The notes beneath the pieces were generated by a model. The model had not been told where the DNA came from and ran no database searches. It was given only the letters and a program-made list of their open reading frames with translations. Of a stretch of 64,000 nucleotides of DNA, positions 7,002 through 15,858 are shown one piece after another (positions within the stretch are counted from its first letter, which is position 1; the number at the start of each line of letters is the position of its first letter). The DNA is from Pseudomonas sp. ICMP 561 (GTDB taxonomy: Bacteria; Pseudomonadota; Gammaproteobacteria; Pseudomonadales; Pseudomonadaceae), in contig NZ_LKBT01000069.1 in the NCBI RefSeq assembly GCF_002699985.1, positions 108,964-172,963 on the forward strand, given 5' to 3'. The translations under genes were made by a program, and so were the position numbers.

Positions 7002-9608
7002 TCAGTTGGCGGATGCGTTCTTCATGCTTTCGATCAGCAACTGCGGCAACAGACCACCGCTGCGGAAGTAACGAACGTCCTCGAAGGTATCCAGACGGCT
7101 CACGACGCTGACGCGCTCGGTTTCGCCGTTTTCGCGCTCAATCACCAAAGTGACCTTGGCGCCTGGCTGAAAGTCATCAGTGATGCCCTCTACGCTAAAG
7201 GTCTCGCGGCCATTCAGACCCAGGCTTTGACGCGAGACACCTTGCTCGAACTGCAGCGGGAGGATGCCGAGCCCTGCCAGGTTCGTGCGGTGGATACGCT
7301 CGAAGCTCTCTGCCACCACAACACGAACACCCAGCAGGCGTGGGCCTTTAGCTGCCCAGTCGCGGGAAGAACCGCTGCCGTACTCTTTGCCCGCAACAAC
7401 AATCAGACTCTGCTTGCGATCTGCGTAGACCTCAGCGGCCTTGAAGATCGTAGTAACTTCTTTTTCAGGCAGCAGCAGCGTCCATGGGCCTTCGCGACCA
7501 TCTTCGAGCAGTTCGTTCTTCAGGCGTGGACTTGCGAAAGTAGCGCGCTGTGCTGCCTCGTGATTACCGCGACGTGTGCCGTAGGAGTTGAACTCTGGAA
7601 CAGCGATACCGTGGCACTGCAGGTATTGACCCGCATCACTTTCAGGCAGGATCGCACCCGATGGAGAAATATGGTCGGTGGTGATGTTGTCTGACAGCAT
7701 GGCGAGGACGCGCATGTTGCTGAGATCTTTGCGGGTATCCGTAGCCGTGACCGCGTCGCTCCAGTACGGAGGCTTACGGATGTAAGTGCTGCTGGCCTGC
7801 CAGGCATATTGGTCGCTGACGCCTGCACGCAAGTCGCTGGCAATCAAACCTGCTTCACGAGGAACATCTGCGTATGCCTTGTCGAAGAGGTCTGCGGTCA
7901 GGTTGTCCGCTTCGATACGAGTTAGTTCTTCGTCACTTGGCCACAGCTCGTGCAGGTAAACAGGTACGCCATTCTCATCCAGGCCCAGAGCATCTTTCTC
8001 CGGATCGATCAGGTAGGTACCCGCAATCGCGTAGGCAACGATCAGTGGCGGCGACATGATGAATACTTCGCGAGCCAGTGGGTGAACCCGACCTTCGAAG
8101 TTACGGTTACCAGAGGTCGCAGCTACAGTTTCCAGCTTACGGGTGCGGATTTCTTCTTCGATCTCCGGGCTGAGGAGCGGGCCGGACATACCGTTGCAGG
8201 TGGTGCAGCCGTAGCCGACCAGGTTGAAGCCCAAGGCGTCTAGATCTTCGTTGAGCCCGGAACGTTGGAGGTAATCAGAGACAACCATCGAGCCCGGTGC
8301 GAAGGACGTCTTGACCCAGGGAGCACGCTTCAAGCCGCGTTTGCGTGCGTTTCGCGCGACCAAACCGGCGGCGATCACGCCGCGTGGGTTGGAGGTGTTA
8401 GTGCAACTGGTGATAGCCGCGAGGACTACCGAACCGTTGTCCAAGCCAACTGGAAGGTTGGTCGCTGGTGCTTTTTGACCCAATACAATTCGCTGGTGTG
8501 GTTGCTTGGGCCCCGCAATTGAACGCGCCACAGAGCTGAGATTCAGCGTTACGACGCGGTTGTACTCAGCCTCACCCAGGCTGTCATGCCACAGACCTTG
8601 AGCGCGAGCATAAGCCTCAGTCAGGCCGGAAATCTGACCGCCACGACCCGTCATGCGCAAGTAATGCAGAGTGCGATCATCAATCGCGAACATCGCTGCA
8701 GTCGCACCAAACTCAGGCGCCATGTTGGACAACGTGCCACGGTCAGCCAGCGACAGTTGTGGTACGCCAGGGCCGAAAAACTCAAGGAACGAACCGATCA
8801 CGCCCGCCTTGCGCAACTGCTCCGTCAGGGCGAGTGCGATGTCGGTTGCCAGATAGCCTTGAGGCAGCGTGCCTTCCAGACGTACGCCGACAATTTCCGG
8901 CAGACGCAGCATCAACGATTTACCCAGCATTGCCGCTTCAGCTTCGATACCGCCTACACCCCAGCCCAACACGCCAATGGCATTGATCATAGTGGTGTGG
9001 CTGTCGGTACCGACCAATGTATCCGGAAATGCCCACAGCTCGCCATCACGGCGCTGAGTCCCCACGACCGTAGTCAGGCGCTCCAGGTTGATCTGGTGAA
9101 GGATGCCTTTGCCCGAAGGAATGATCGACAGGTTGCTGAATGCCTTGTTGCACCAGTTCAGGAACTGAAAACGTTCGGCGTTACGTTCACGCTCGATGGC
9201 TTCGTTATCGGCAAGTGCGCTGGCATCGCCCCAACGCTCGACATTCAGCGAGTGATCCACTACCAGGTGGGTCGGCGTGACCGGGTTGACCAGGCGAGGA
9301 TTACCACCTTTCTCGGCAACAGCATCACGCAGCCCGGCGAGGTCGACCAATGCAGGCGTACCGAGCAGATCCTGCAGGACGACACGGGCTGGTCGGAAAG
9401 GGATATCGAATTCTTTGGAGCGGGCGCAGATGACTTTGAGCGCGGCTTCTGGGTCAGCCTCTCCACGCAAAACGTTCTCGGCGAGGATTCGCAAGCTATA
9501 GGGCAGCTTTGCGTAATCAGCGCCTAGGTCAGTCACAACCCCACGAATGTCGCTGACACGGTAATCGATTCCGTTGGCGGAAACGGTTTGACCCTTTGAC
9601 TCAGGCAT
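7002..9608 (-). CDS. acnA: Aconitate hydratase, AcnA type (accessory copy)
   Basis: 868 residues; interconverts citrate, cis-aconitate and isocitrate. [4Fe-4S] ligands are visible in ITSCTNTSNP and in YGCTTCNG, and the swivel domain carries GKEYGSGSSRDWAAKG. LPYSLRILAEN and AFPDTLVGTDSHTTMIN are AcnA-like rather than AcnD-like, although the length is nearer AcnD and somewhat short for housekeeping AcnA. The partner genes (PrpF-like isomerase, CitMHS carrier) point to a catabolic copy devoted to an external tricarboxylate. GAGGATTAGCC just before the ATG is a good ribosome site, and a sigma70-type promoter lies about 46 bases upstream. Confidence 0.9.
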   Translation of the reverse strand: MPESKGQTVSANGIDYRVSDIRGVVTDLGADYAKLPYSLRILAENVLRGEADPEAALKVICARSKEFDIPFRPARVVLQDLLGTPALVDLAGLRDAVAEKGGNPRLVNPVTPTHLVVDHSLNVERWGDASALADNEAIERERNAERFQFLNWCNKAFSNLSIIPSGKGILHQINLERLTTVVGTQRRDGELWAFPDTLVGTDSHTTMINAIGVLGWGVGGIEAEAAMLGKSLMLRLPEIVGVRLEGTLPQGYLATDIALALTEQLRKAGVIGSFLEFFGPGVPQLSLADRGTLSNMAPEFGATAAMFAIDDRTLHYLRMTGRGGQISGLTEAYARAQGLWHDSLGEAEYNRVVTLNLSSVARSIAGPKQPHQRIVLGQKAPATNLPVGLDNGSVVLAAITSCTNTSNPRGVIAAGLVARNARKRGLKRAPWVKTSFAPGSMVVSDYLQRSGLNEDLDALGFNLVGYGCTTCNGMSGPLLSPEIEEEIRTRKLETVAATSGNRNFEGRVHPLAREVFIMSPPLIVAYAIAGTYLIDPEKDALGLDENGVPVYLHELWPSDEELTRIEADNLTADLFDKAYADVPREAGLIASDLRAGVSDQYAWQASSTYIRKPPYWSDAVTATDTRKDLSNMRVLAMLSDNITTDHISPSGAILPESDAGQYLQCHGIAVPEFNSYGTRRGNHEAAQRATFASPRLKNELLEDGREGPWTLLLPEKEVTTIFKAAEVYADRKQSLIVVAGKEYGSGSSRDWAAKGPRLLGVRVVVAESFERIHRTNLAGLGILPLQFEQGVSRQSLGLNGRETFSVEGITDDFQPGAKVTLVIERENGETERVSVVSRLDTFEDVRYFRSGGLLPQLLIESMKNASAN

Positions 9609-9653
9609 TGGCTAATCCTCACAGGCTGTACAGGCAATGTTTTTGTGAGGCCG

Positions 9654-9682
9654 ATATTGCACTTTGTAATGATATAGGTCAA
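9654..9682 (-). promoter_or_regulatory. Promoter of the acnA-prpF-terC operon
   Basis: On the minus strand TTGACC, 17 bases, then CAATAT gives a good -35/-10 pair ending about 46 bases before the acnA ATG. The spacer TATATCATTACAAAGTG is closely similar to the spacer of a second promoter-like sequence at 12374-12402, so it may contain the operator of the adjacent GntR regulator. Confidence 0.6.
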
Positions 9683-9925
9683 TCTTGATTCATCCGATCC
9701 GTTCAGCCACTGAGATCGTGCGTACCTCTTTTGGCACCGTGCCAGGCCGGTACAGTAGAAAAATAAACATAAGAAAATGAGGCCTTCCATGATCCAGCTT
9801 TCACACTCCGAATCCGTTCGACCTCCCGTCTGTATCGAGCCTGTCTCGACCTGAGTCACGCTGGCCACCTTGCAGCTGTCAGGCTGCCAGGCGCCCTACA
9901 AATCCAAGAAAAAGGGAGTTCGACC

Positions 9926-11242
9926 GTGCTGACAATCCTTGGCTTTTCAATGGTCATCTGTTTCATGTACCTGATCATGACCAAGCGCCTTTCGGCGTTG
10001 ATCGCTCTGATCCTGATCCCCATCCTGTTCGCGTTGATTGGCGGGCACTACGCCGGTTTGGGCGCGATGATGCTCGACGGCGTGAAAACGCTGGCCCCTA
10101 CCGGTGTCATGCTGACGTTCTCGATCCTGTACTTCGGAATCATGATTGACGCAGGGCTTTTCGATGGGTTGGTGCGCTTCATTTTGAAGCTGGTCAAAGG
10201 CGATCCTCTGAAGGTGTTGGTCGGTACTGCGGTGCTAACCATGCTGGTGTCATTGGACGGTGATAGCTCAACGACCTACATGATTGCGTGTGCGGCCTTT
10301 CTGCCGCTTTATCAGCGCTTGGGTATGAACGTTCTGGGGATGACGTGCCTGGTCAACATCGCCAGCGGCATCATGAACATCTCGCCATGGGGCGGCCCTA
10401 CCGCGCGCGCAGCCGCAGCACTTCATGTCGACGCCATGGACATCTTCGTGCCAATGATTCCGGGGATGCTGATCGGCGCTGCCTGCCTGGTGTTCACCGC
10501 GGTGATTCTGGGACGCAAGGAGCGTGCGCGCCTTGGCATCATTCACCTGGACGACTTCCACAATGGATCAATGGCGCTGGGTAACGGTTCTGCTGAAGAG
10601 TGTGACGGTAACCGACGTCCGAAAATGTTCTGGCCGAACCTCATCCTGACGCTAACCCTGATCACATGCCTGGTGCTGGGCACCATGCCGATCCAGATAC
10701 TGTTCATGATCGGCTTTGCCATCGCGATCACGCTTAACTATCCAAAAATTGAGGATCAAAAAGCCCGCATTGCAGCTCACGCAGCAAACGTTCTGGCGGT
10801 AACTGCAGTCATCTTCGCTGCTGGTATCTTCACTGGAATCCTGTCTGGCACCGGCATGGTGGACTCAATGGCCAAGAGCCTGCTGCACGTGATTCCGCCG
10901 AGCTTCGGGCCATTTCTCGCGGTATTCACTGCTGCAGTCAGCCTGCCCTTCACCTTTTTCATGTCGAACGACGCGTTCTACTTCGGCATCCTGCCTGTGA
11001 TTGCCCAAACTGCTGCCCAGTACGGCATTACGCCGTTGGAAATTGCCCGCGCATCCGTTGTTGGCCAGCCGGTACACCTGTTGAGTCCCCTAGTACCCTC
11101 ACTCTATCTGCTGGTTGCCTTGGCCAAGGTCGACCTGGGCGATCACCAGCGATTCGCGCTGAAGTGGGCCCTTCTCGCAAGCTTTGGATTGTTCATAGGG
11201 GGCATGCTGTTCGGGGCTTTCCCGTTCTATCAGGTTCGCTGA
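9926..11242 (+). CDS. CitMHS-family citrate/tricarboxylate carrier
   Basis: A 438-residue inner membrane protein with about twelve helices. LAPTGVMLTFSILYFGIMIDAGLFD and SLDGDSSTTYMIA near residues 55-80 and 110-122 are the CitMHS signatures. The family imports citrate, usually as a complex with a divalent metal and with proton symport. The start is the GTG at 9926 with GGGAG seven bases upstream. It is divergent from acnA and followed by the GntR regulator, so it is probably the uptake step of the same pathway. Aconitate or tricarballylate as substrate is equally possible from sequence alone. Confidence 0.88.
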   Translation: MLTILGFSMVICFMYLIMTKRLSALIALILIPILFALIGGHYAGLGAMMLDGVKTLAPTGVMLTFSILYFGIMIDAGLFDGLVRFILKLVKGDPLKVLVGTAVLTMLVSLDGDSSTTYMIACAAFLPLYQRLGMNVLGMTCLVNIASGIMNISPWGGPTARAAAALHVDAMDIFVPMIPGMLIGAACLVFTAVILGRKERARLGIIHLDDFHNGSMALGNGSAEECDGNRRPKMFWPNLILTLTLITCLVLGTMPIQILFMIGFAIAITLNYPKIEDQKARIAAHAANVLAVTAVIFAAGIFTGILSGTGMVDSMAKSLLHVIPPSFGPFLAVFTAAVSLPFTFFMSNDAFYFGILPVIAQTAAQYGITPLEIARASVVGQPVHLLSPLVPSLYLLVALAKVDLGDHQRFALKWALLASFGLFIGGMLFGAFPFYQVR

Positions 11243-11359
11243 GCAGATATTGCGCGCTCAAAGTACTCCGGCGGAGACAGGAAATGGTCTCTGCCGCTGC
11301 ATAAAATGACGCGCTAGAATGGCGGCTCTCTGGTTCAGCTATCTCTGGTTCCCGATCCA

Positions 11360-12247
11360 ATGCCTCTAAGCCCACTGCAAGCACGCATTGCGCGTGACAT
11401 CGTCTCCCACGTACGTCGTGAACGCTTCGCTATTGGTCATCATCTGGTCGAGTCGCAGCTGGCGACGACGCTCAACGTGTCGCGCACGCCAGTCAAGTTC
11501 GCCATGGGCCATCTGGTCGAAAAAGGCATGTTGACCTATGACCGCAACAGAGGCTTTTTCCTGGCCCGCGCGAGCGATGATCTGGGTGATCTGGTCTCTG
11601 AGATCATGGAGAACAGCGACGATCCTCTCTACCTGAAATTTGCAGAACTGCGCCTAAGCAGACAGCTTCCAGAGCTGTTTACCGAAATCGAGTTCATGCG
11701 TCAGTTCGACGTTTCCAGAGCGGCTCTGCGAGCCGTACTCTCGCGGATCCAGCAAGAAGGCTGGGTTGAACAGCGAGCGGGCCAAGGGTGGCGTCTGTTG
11801 CCGATGATCGACTCTGTTGAGGCGTACGAGGAAAGCTATTCGTTCCGCGCCACCATCGAACCGTCAGGGATTCTGTCACCGACCTTTCAGATTGACCGTG
11901 AGACCTTGGCTGCCTGCCGTCGGCAGCAGGAATTCATCGCGAATGGCGGTTATCTGACCATGACGCCGCAGGAGCTTTTCGAGGCTAATTCTCAGTTCCA
12001 CGAGACCTTGGCTGCTTGCTCCGGAAACCGTTTCCTGCAGCAAACCGTGCGTCGTCTTGACCAACTGCGACGCCTTGTTGAGTACCGCCAAGCCAGTTCA
12101 CGTACCCCGCGTAAAGGCCAGGCTGAGGAACATCTTGCGATTCTTGATTGCCTGGAACGAGGCGACCGATTGGCAGCTGCAGATCAGATGCGACGCCACC
12201 TGGAACAGGCAAGACGCCACAAAGTCGACCCCGCTCTCTTCGAATAA
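11360..12247 (+). CDS. GntR/FCD regulator with two winged-helix domains
   Basis: 295 residues. A first GntR winged helix (about residues 1-70) contains ESQLATTLNVSRTPVKFAM. A second HTH-like segment (about 75-150) contains FMRQFDVSRAALRAVLSRI followed by a wing-like EQRAGQGWRL. The C-terminal part (about 155-285) is an FCD-type helical ligand domain. Ordinary FadR/VanR-type regulators have only one N-terminal winged helix, so the tandem arrangement is unusual. The gene follows the CitMHS gene on the same strand and probably controls both divergent tricarboxylate units. The ATG at 11360 has only a weak ribosome site. Confidence 0.85.
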   Translation: MPLSPLQARIARDIVSHVRRERFAIGHHLVESQLATTLNVSRTPVKFAMGHLVEKGMLTYDRNRGFFLARASDDLGDLVSEIMENSDDPLYLKFAELRLSRQLPELFTEIEFMRQFDVSRAALRAVLSRIQQEGWVEQRAGQGWRLLPMIDSVEAYEESYSFRATIEPSGILSPTFQIDRETLAACRRQQEFIANGGYLTMTPQELFEANSQFHETLAACSGNRFLQQTVRRLDQLRRLVEYRQASSRTPRKGQAEEHLAILDCLERGDRLAAADQMRRHLEQARRHKVDPALFE

Positions 12248-12373
12248 GCCCTGTCGACACTTCTGGAGCTGTCACGAGACCTATCCAAGCACATGCGCTC
12301 TTGCGTGCCCGCCGATCCGCCACCGACGGCTCACGTTAGTCGTCGGCTCCATCTGTTTTTCACAAACCAATAA

Positions 12374-12402
12374 TTGACTTATATCTATTCAAAGTACACT
12401 TT
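12374..12402 (+). promoter_or_regulatory. Orphan promoter-like sequence sharing a motif with the acnA promoter
   Basis: TTGACT, 17 bases, CACTTT on the plus strand. The spacer TATATCTATTCAAAGTA matches the acnA promoter spacer at most positions. It lies about 125 bases after the GntR gene and faces a stretch with no convincing gene. It may be a decayed promoter of a lost tricarboxylate gene or a second regulator site. Confidence 0.4.
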
Positions 12403-12680
12403 GAGCTCTGCGCAGGGAGCGAGCTCTTGCGTGCTTGTCCGCCTGAACACACCACCACATTCGTCCTGAGGCTGCGAGTGAAATCTCCGACCAGGGCAAC
12501 GCAAGCAAGCTACTTGGACAAACAGACAAGCGCATTACTCAGACAATTTACAGACGGGTTGGAGAGGTCGTTGCCCCCACCAAATGATCGACTTTTTAAG
12601 CTTGGTTTCGGAACGCAGCCAAAAGTATCGGAACGTTTGACGATTTAGCAGCCTTGCGCCACCAAACCCCAAAAACGAAA

Positions 12681-12702
12681 AAGCCCTGAATAATCAGGGC
12701 TT
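12681..12702. terminator. Bidirectional rho-independent terminator
   Basis: AAGCCCTGA, a four-base loop ATAA, then TCAGGGCTT: a perfect 9-bp stem flanked by an A-run on the left and TTT on the right. This AAAGCCC/GGGCTTT form is common next to Pseudomonas tRNA genes, which agrees with the tRNA fragment 15 bases away. Confidence 0.85.
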
Positions 12703-12716
12703 TGACGTATCTAAGA

Positions 12717-12739
12717 TGGCGGAAGCATAGAGATTCGAA
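12717..12739 (-). other. tRNA 3'-end fragment (possible attachment site)
   Basis: The minus strand reads TTCGAATCTCTATG followed by CTTCCGCCA: a T-loop, the T-arm 3' strand, an acceptor strand and an encoded CCA. No matching 5' acceptor strand, D-arm or anticodon arm follows in the next 100 bases, and the T-stem pairs poorly, so no complete tRNA is present. A bare tRNA 3' end beside a strong terminator is what integration of an island into a tRNA gene leaves at its distal end. It looks Ser/Leu-like, but the identity cannot be fixed. Confidence 0.6.
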
Positions 12740-12858
12740 CCCTTCTATAAGGAGCCCTACCCTATACCGCTGAAATGACTCTGTCCCTGCACAGCTCTAA
12801 ATCAATCCTAACCCAGTAAAACCGGGCCTTTCAAGCTTTTTCACTTTCATCACCAAAA

Positions 12859-12880
12859 AAGATGCAACTAGTTGCATCTT
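12859..12880. repeat. 22-bp perfect palindrome
   Basis: The half-site AAGATGCAACT is followed at once by its inverted copy. There is no loop and no T-run, so an operator for a dimeric regulator is more likely than a terminator. A partial third half-site, GTTGCA, follows at about 12886. Confidence 0.6.
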
Positions 12881-13012
12881 ATGCTGTTGCACCTTTCACT
12901 GCCCCACTCCCTACGCCCAAAAACTCCAGATCAAATCGTCCCTCGCAAGGTTCCTCAGCATCCTCCCTTGATAGATGAGCGAAGCCTACGCAAGCTGTCC
13001 ACACTTAGGGCG

Positions 13013-13735
13013 TCAACGAGGCTTGCGACGCGCGGAGATTGAAACAATCACTTGCAGTGTTTCCCCGCCCACAAAATTGGGATTTACGGCGTGCCCATAT
13101 ACGAACGTGCTGCCCGTGCGATCCCAATACGCGATTTTGACGTCGTAGACTTCAAAGCCTACTTTGTTGAAAACGTGCTCATCGTAGTCATCTTTCTGAG
13201 CATCATAGGCTTCCTGCTGACTACAACAGGCGGCCATTCCACCTCTCGCAACCAGGTTGATAATCTCGACCGATTCCGTGGTTACAGCGCTCGACACGAC
13301 AATATCTTCGATGTTTTCGCGGTACACCTTGCTTCTTTCTCTGAGGTCTTCGTGCTCATGTGTCCGGCGAAAGATGTCTTCGCCATGGGAGCCAATAAAC
13401 CAGGCTGTAACTACCATGGGTTCGAAATTCTTGATCACGGTTCGGTCTTCGTCACTCAACTCAAAGAGATCACAGTGATGAAACTGGGCAGTGCGACCCG
13501 CCATTTTCAAACGCTCCGACGCCTTTGCGATGAGCGACTCATTGTTATCCAAAGCCAGCACTTCGCGGCCCTCAGCCAGATACACCGTGCCGTGCCCCAC
13601 TCCGCAGCCGATCTCAAGCACCCGCTCTTTCGGGATCAGCTGTGCCAGCGCTTTGTAAATACCTTGGGCTTCCAAAGTATTAGATTCGTCCTCCCACAGC
13701 TGTGAGTACTGTGTTGGGTTCGATAGTTGATTCAT
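13013..13735 (-). CDS. Class I SAM-dependent methyltransferase
   Basis: 240 residues. The SAM-binding motif I, VLEIGCGVGHGTVYLA, lies near residue 42, and the acidic motif II VLALDN follows. I place the start at the ATG at 13735 (MNQLSNPTQYSQ), which has AGGAG five bases upstream; the frame runs on to 13894, but that part overlaps the ATPase gene and lacks homology. The substrate is not recognisable. It follows the ABC-3C ATPase gene on the same strand after about 130 bases, so it could be an accessory member of that defence cassette or an independent gene. Confidence 0.82.
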   Translation of the reverse strand: MNQLSNPTQYSQLWEDESNTLEAQGIYKALAQLIPKERVLEIGCGVGHGTVYLAEGREVLALDNNESLIAKASERLKMAGRTAQFHHCDLFELSDEDRTVIKNFEPMVVTAWFIGSHGEDIFRRTHEHEDLRERSKVYRENIEDIVVSSAVTTESVEIINLVARGGMAACCSQQEAYDAQKDDYDEHVFNKVGFEVYDVKIAYWDRTGSTFVYGHAVNPNFVGGETLQVIVSISARRKPR

Positions 13736-13863
13736 AAATGCTCCTGTGGACGGAAAATCAAAGTAATGTACCGTCTGGAGAGCAGACGTCACCTCCATCA
13801 AATCAGAGCTTCGTTTCAGCCTGTTGAATCTCCAAACGTGCAATCGATTTTTGGAGAAACGGG

Positions 13864-15858
13864 TCAATCGGCAATGAATCCACGATGGCGCCATTTCGCA
13901 CGTATGAAGTCAGCGAACTTATAGCCATGCCCCAGTTCGAGCTTATCTGCGTGGTCACAGACGATAATTTGAGGCATTACCCCGGTCTCTTTTTTCGCGT
14001 CATCACAGAATTTGGCCAACTGCGTAAACATGTTGGAAACCGCGTCGATGTCATCATGCAAATCGGTGTTTTCACTGTCTTCTGATCTAAGGTTCTCAGC
14101 AGCGAACTCATCGCCTTCGTCTCTCGACGGGAAGTAGACTTGGGTTGGTTGGTCGAGAAAGAGGATGGGAGGAATTTTGCATTCCTCACTTCGCGCTGCA
14201 AACTGGTAATGCAGCGCCATGAACAAAGTGAGATGGGAATACACCCAGTTGGCCCCACTACCCATAGACCGAAGGAAAACCTTTTTGAACGCATCCTTCT
14301 CATGCCATAGATCGAAGCTGTTGACGTCGAACTTCAGGGAGCCGGTCTGGTAGGTTTTCTCGAAATGGAAGTGCTTGCCGAGCTCCTTCATTTTTTTGTT
14401 TATATCCTTCGAAAGCCTGTCCAGCTCGATATCGACATCATACTTGTCCATGAGATCTGCGAGACGCTTGACCTCCTTTTCCCAATATTCGGCCATTTCC
14501 TTAAGATCCGAAGGTGGGTTCTCGATAAACTTCTCGACCTCAATCTCAAGCCGCAGTTTGGTCTTTCTCGGAGCGTCCTCCAAAGAGCCCACCTCGGCCA
14601 ACCGGCGCTCTTGCTCCTCGAAAGGCTTTAGGGCGGCCTGGACGTCTTTGAGATCCCGCCGAGTCTGTTTGATTTCGTTCTTCAGATCGCGGCTCTCCTG
14701 CCCCAGGCTCTCGCGAGCATAGGACGAAAGCTTTAACTCGGTATTCAACCACTCAATCGCCTCGGTCAGCTTGTTCGCTTCGTCTTCAGGAACGTCGGAG
14801 TGAGACTCACACACTGGGCAGAAGGTGTGGTCAAGATCAGTCGAACGAGGAACTGGCATTTCAGCAAAGGACTGGCCGATACCTTTCGCCTGCTCAACCG
14901 ATCGCTCTAAAAGATTTAATCGGCCAATGGCTGAGCGAAGCTCAGCAACCAGCTTTGCCTTTTTGTCACGGAGTTCCTTGAGGGAGTTCTCATAATCATC
15001 CGCAAGGCCATCCACAATAACCGGCGTGCCCAGAATCAGCCTCAATGCTACCTTCGGCTTGGCAAAAATTTCTTGTGCCGTCATGTCGAAAAGAGGATTA
15101 CCTGCGAGCGCCTTGTACTCGGAAAGAAGCCCATCAAAGGTTCGAACAATCTCATCGTTGAGCTTGTCGTCTTTTGGGATTTTGAGCTTAATTCTGCGCA
15201 GCTCGTAGGAAGCCTCAGTGTGCTCCTTAGCCAGGTCGAAATAGTCCTCTCCCACTATCCCCATCAGAATCTTGAAGTGGTCGATAGCCTGATCCCGCTT
15301 AACCTTCTCGTCAAAGCGGTAGAAGATCGCATGCTTGTTAGCGACCAGGTTCTGATGCTGAAGCATCAACGATGGGAAGCTTCGGATTGAAGGAGTCGCC
15401 CCCTTGCTTCCAGTGATCTCCTTGTACATCGGATCGACGTCGACGTTCTCCAGGGTTACTCCAAAATACTTGCCGAGGCTTTTCAAATACTGGTCTTTAT
15501 GAATAAAGTGTCGGTCATCGAAGAAGTAGTCCACGTTCGACAGCAGCCCGAGAACATCTTCTTGCTCATGCCCGGTGATCTCTCGGAGGAAGCAGCGCTT
15601 CGAGGCCGCCGCCCGGCCCGTTACTAGTGTCAATGACTCGAACTGCAGGACAGTAAAAAACGTTTTGCCTCGCTCGGTAAGCTTCCCGTCGGGAATGGTG
15701 TCTTCACTACTGCCCAGGCAGTAGTCAAATATCTCTAGAATCGCGCTTTTACCGGTGGATGATTTACCGGTGATGATATTTAAACCTCGGGTAAACTCGA
15801 CATAATGCAGTTGATCGTCTGTGTCGACGACACCGATGCAGGTGACAAAACAGTTCAT
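13864..15858 (-). CDS. ABC-3C system ATPase (DUF3732, SMC/Rad50-like)
   Basis: 664 residues. Walker A is GKSSTGKS at residues 31-38. A long coiled-coil middle carries a single FCPVC zinc-hook-like pair near residue 346. A signature-like GSGANWV lies near 531, and Walker B ILFLDQP with a following glutamine lies near 568. This is the DUF3732 ATPase of the ABC-three-component systems described by comparative genomics as biological-conflict (anti-phage) systems. It should sense a target through its coiled coil and license the effector through the middle component. Its start overlaps the end of the middle-component gene by 4 bases (translational coupling). Confidence 0.87.
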   Translation of the reverse strand: MNCFVTCIGVVDTDDQLHYVEFTRGLNIITGKSSTGKSAILEIFDYCLGSSEDTIPDGKLTERGKTFFTVLQFESLTLVTGRAAASKRCFLREITGHEQEDVLGLLSNVDYFFDDRHFIHKDQYLKSLGKYFGVTLENVDVDPMYKEITGSKGATPSIRSFPSLMLQHQNLVANKHAIFYRFDEKVKRDQAIDHFKILMGIVGEDYFDLAKEHTEASYELRRIKLKIPKDDKLNDEIVRTFDGLLSEYKALAGNPLFDMTAQEIFAKPKVALRLILGTPVIVDGLADDYENSLKELRDKKAKLVAELRSAIGRLNLLERSVEQAKGIGQSFAEMPVPRSTDLDHTFCPVCESHSDVPEDEANKLTEAIEWLNTELKLSSYARESLGQESRDLKNEIKQTRRDLKDVQAALKPFEEQERRLAEVGSLEDAPRKTKLRLEIEVEKFIENPPSDLKEMAEYWEKEVKRLADLMDKYDVDIELDRLSKDINKKMKELGKHFHFEKTYQTGSLKFDVNSFDLWHEKDAFKKVFLRSMGSGANWVYSHLTLFMALHYQFAARSEECKIPPILFLDQPTQVYFPSRDEGDEFAAENLRSEDSENTDLHDDIDAVSNMFTQLAKFCDDAKKETGVMPQIIVCDHADKLELGHGYKFADFIRAKWRHRGFIAD

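Larger units (their letters stand above)
12403..13012. other. Gene-poor junction between the tricarboxylate module and the accessory island
   Basis: About 600 bases without a convincing gene. A 73-codon frame at 12427-12648 has no ribosome site and no recognisable product. The interval holds a bidirectional terminator (12681-12702), the 3' end of a tRNA gene (12717-12739) and a 22-bp perfect palindrome (12859-12880). I read it as the island border. Confidence 0.6.

Noticed and set aside
8586..9527. 313-codon plus-strand frame opposite acnA
   Set aside because: Antisense shadow of a conserved aconitase; composition is not protein-like.
5822..9608. A methylcitrate (propionate) operon
   Set aside because: There is no prpB or prpC, the aconitase is AcnA-like in its motifs, and the carrier is of the citrate family.
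12427..12648. Possible 73-residue protein after the orphan promoter-like site
   Set aside because: No ribosome site, no recognisable sequence, ends just before the terminator by chance.
12717..12800. A complete tRNA gene at the island border
   Set aside because: Only the T-loop, 3' acceptor and CCA are present; no 5' acceptor, D-arm or anticodon arm can be folded.
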